Shown piece by piece: positions 63,764 through 64,000 of a stretch of DNA of 64,000 nucleotides. The DNA is from Enterococcus larvae. Its GTDB lineage: Bacteria > Bacillota > Bacilli > Lactobacillales > Enterococcaceae. The notes under the pieces were generated by a model. That model worked only from the letters and a program-made list of their open reading frames with translations. It had not been told where the DNA came from and made no database searches. The first letter of the stretch is position 1. Each line of letters starts with the position of its first letter. Location of the stretch: the NCBI RefSeq assembly GCF_017830045.1, contig NZ_JAEDXU010000009.1:62001-126000 (forward strand), in the 5' to 3' direction. Made by a program: the position numbers and the translations under genes.

Positions 63764-64000
63764 ATGAAACAGCTAATTGGAAGACAGAAGAAAATAGTCA
63801 CTATTTTAGCTTGGTCGTCGGAGTATATAACAATAGATGAATTGTCCGTGAAGATAAATCGCTCAATTCGAACCGTATACGATGACTTAAAGGCAATCAA
63901 TCAATGGATCGAGCTTAACGAGCTGCCTGTAACACTTGAAAAAAAGAGAAGCCTAGGTATTCGCCTCACCGGCTCAGTAGGAAGCTTCAGAAATCTGGAG
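63764..64000 (+). CDS. PRD-type (BglG/MtlR-like) PTS-controlled regulator, N-terminal part
   Basis: 79 codons before the window ends. N-terminal winged helix with KKIVTILAWSSEYITIDEL and KINRSIRTVYDDLKAIN, followed by the second strand pair (KKRSLGIRLTGSVGSF). This is the start of the multi-domain PRD activators or antiterminators that control PTS sugar operons. AAGGAGGGAGTGAG precedes the ATG. It is preceded by a cre site, so it probably heads a sugar-use operon to the right. Confidence 0.8.
   Translation, partial: MKQLIGRQKKIVTILAWSSEYITIDELSVKINRSIRTVYDDLKAINQWIELNELPVTLEKKRSLGIRLTGSVGSFRNLE

Overview
The window is a dense stretch of low-GC Gram-positive (Firmicutes, Lactobacillales) chromosome. 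The best guess for the source is Enterococcus or a close relative. Supporting signs are the split mannitol system (mtlA, mtlR, mtlF, mtlD), the spxA-mecA-coiA-pepF run next to spxH/relQ/nadK, the strong AGGAGG-type ribosome binding sites, the extended -10 promoters, and the short perfect hairpin terminators between almost all transcription units. About 60 genes cover roughly 90 percent of the sequence. No rRNA, tRNA, transposase, prophage, plasmid or CRISPR locus was recognised. Gene calls come from reading translations and motifs by eye; nothing was searched against a database.

Layout. 1-3030: end of a branched-chain amino acid operon (ilvB tail, ilvN, ilvC, ilvA). 3.3-7.6 kb: OatA-like peptidoglycan O-acetyltransferase, a quinone-oxidoreductase-like enzyme and a NrtR-like Nudix regulator. 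7.7-10.9 kb: an ABC-F ribosome protection ATPase behind a leader-peptide attenuator, then a small TetR operon with a 22-bp palindromic operator. 11-16.4 kb: mannitol PTS operon with cre and operator-like repeats. 16.4-24.6 kb: esterase, telA/xpaC pair, nudF-mtnN-pncA metabolite-cleaning genes, a GIY-YIG/GNAT fusion with trmN6, and plsC. 25-32.5 kb: sbcD-sbcC plus a SWIM/SNF2 helicase. 32.5-36.7 kb: HAD phosphatase, a remarkable array of 104-bp repeats, an ABC exporter and trpS. 37-47.3 kb: the Spx/MecA/SpxH proteolysis-control genes, coiA, pepF, a CYTH protein, relQ, nadK, an RluD-type synthase and mgtE. 47.3-54 kb: cutC, two 23S/tRNA methyltransferases (the second behind a likely 23S-methyl RNA attenuator), two paralogous lipoproteins and a flavin disulfide reductase. 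54-64 kb: phosphatase, recD2, lipid kinase, acetyltransferases, a small ABC transporter operon, an XRE membrane regulator, a SorC regulator and the start of a PRD regulator.

How the genes fit together. Several neighbourhoods form functional modules. Mannitol is imported as mannitol-1-phosphate by MtlA/MtlF and oxidised by MtlD under MtlR and CcpA. Spx stability is set by ClpXP with SpxH. MecA works with ClpC, and RelQ/NadK adjust nucleotide and redox supply in the same block. NudF, PncA, NadK and the NrtR-like protein all touch NAD or ADP-ribose chemistry. SbcCD, RecD2 and the SNF2 helicase process DNA ends.

The most unusual feature is the array at 33280-33800. It holds four to five tandem ~104-bp units, each able to form two hairpins. 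The stems differ in sequence between copies while keeping their pairing, and a GTAA tetraloop is invariant. Each unit ends, on the minus strand, in the Shine-Dalgarno sequence of the HAD gene. This looks like a multiplied structured leader or a small structured repeat family and matches nothing I can name.
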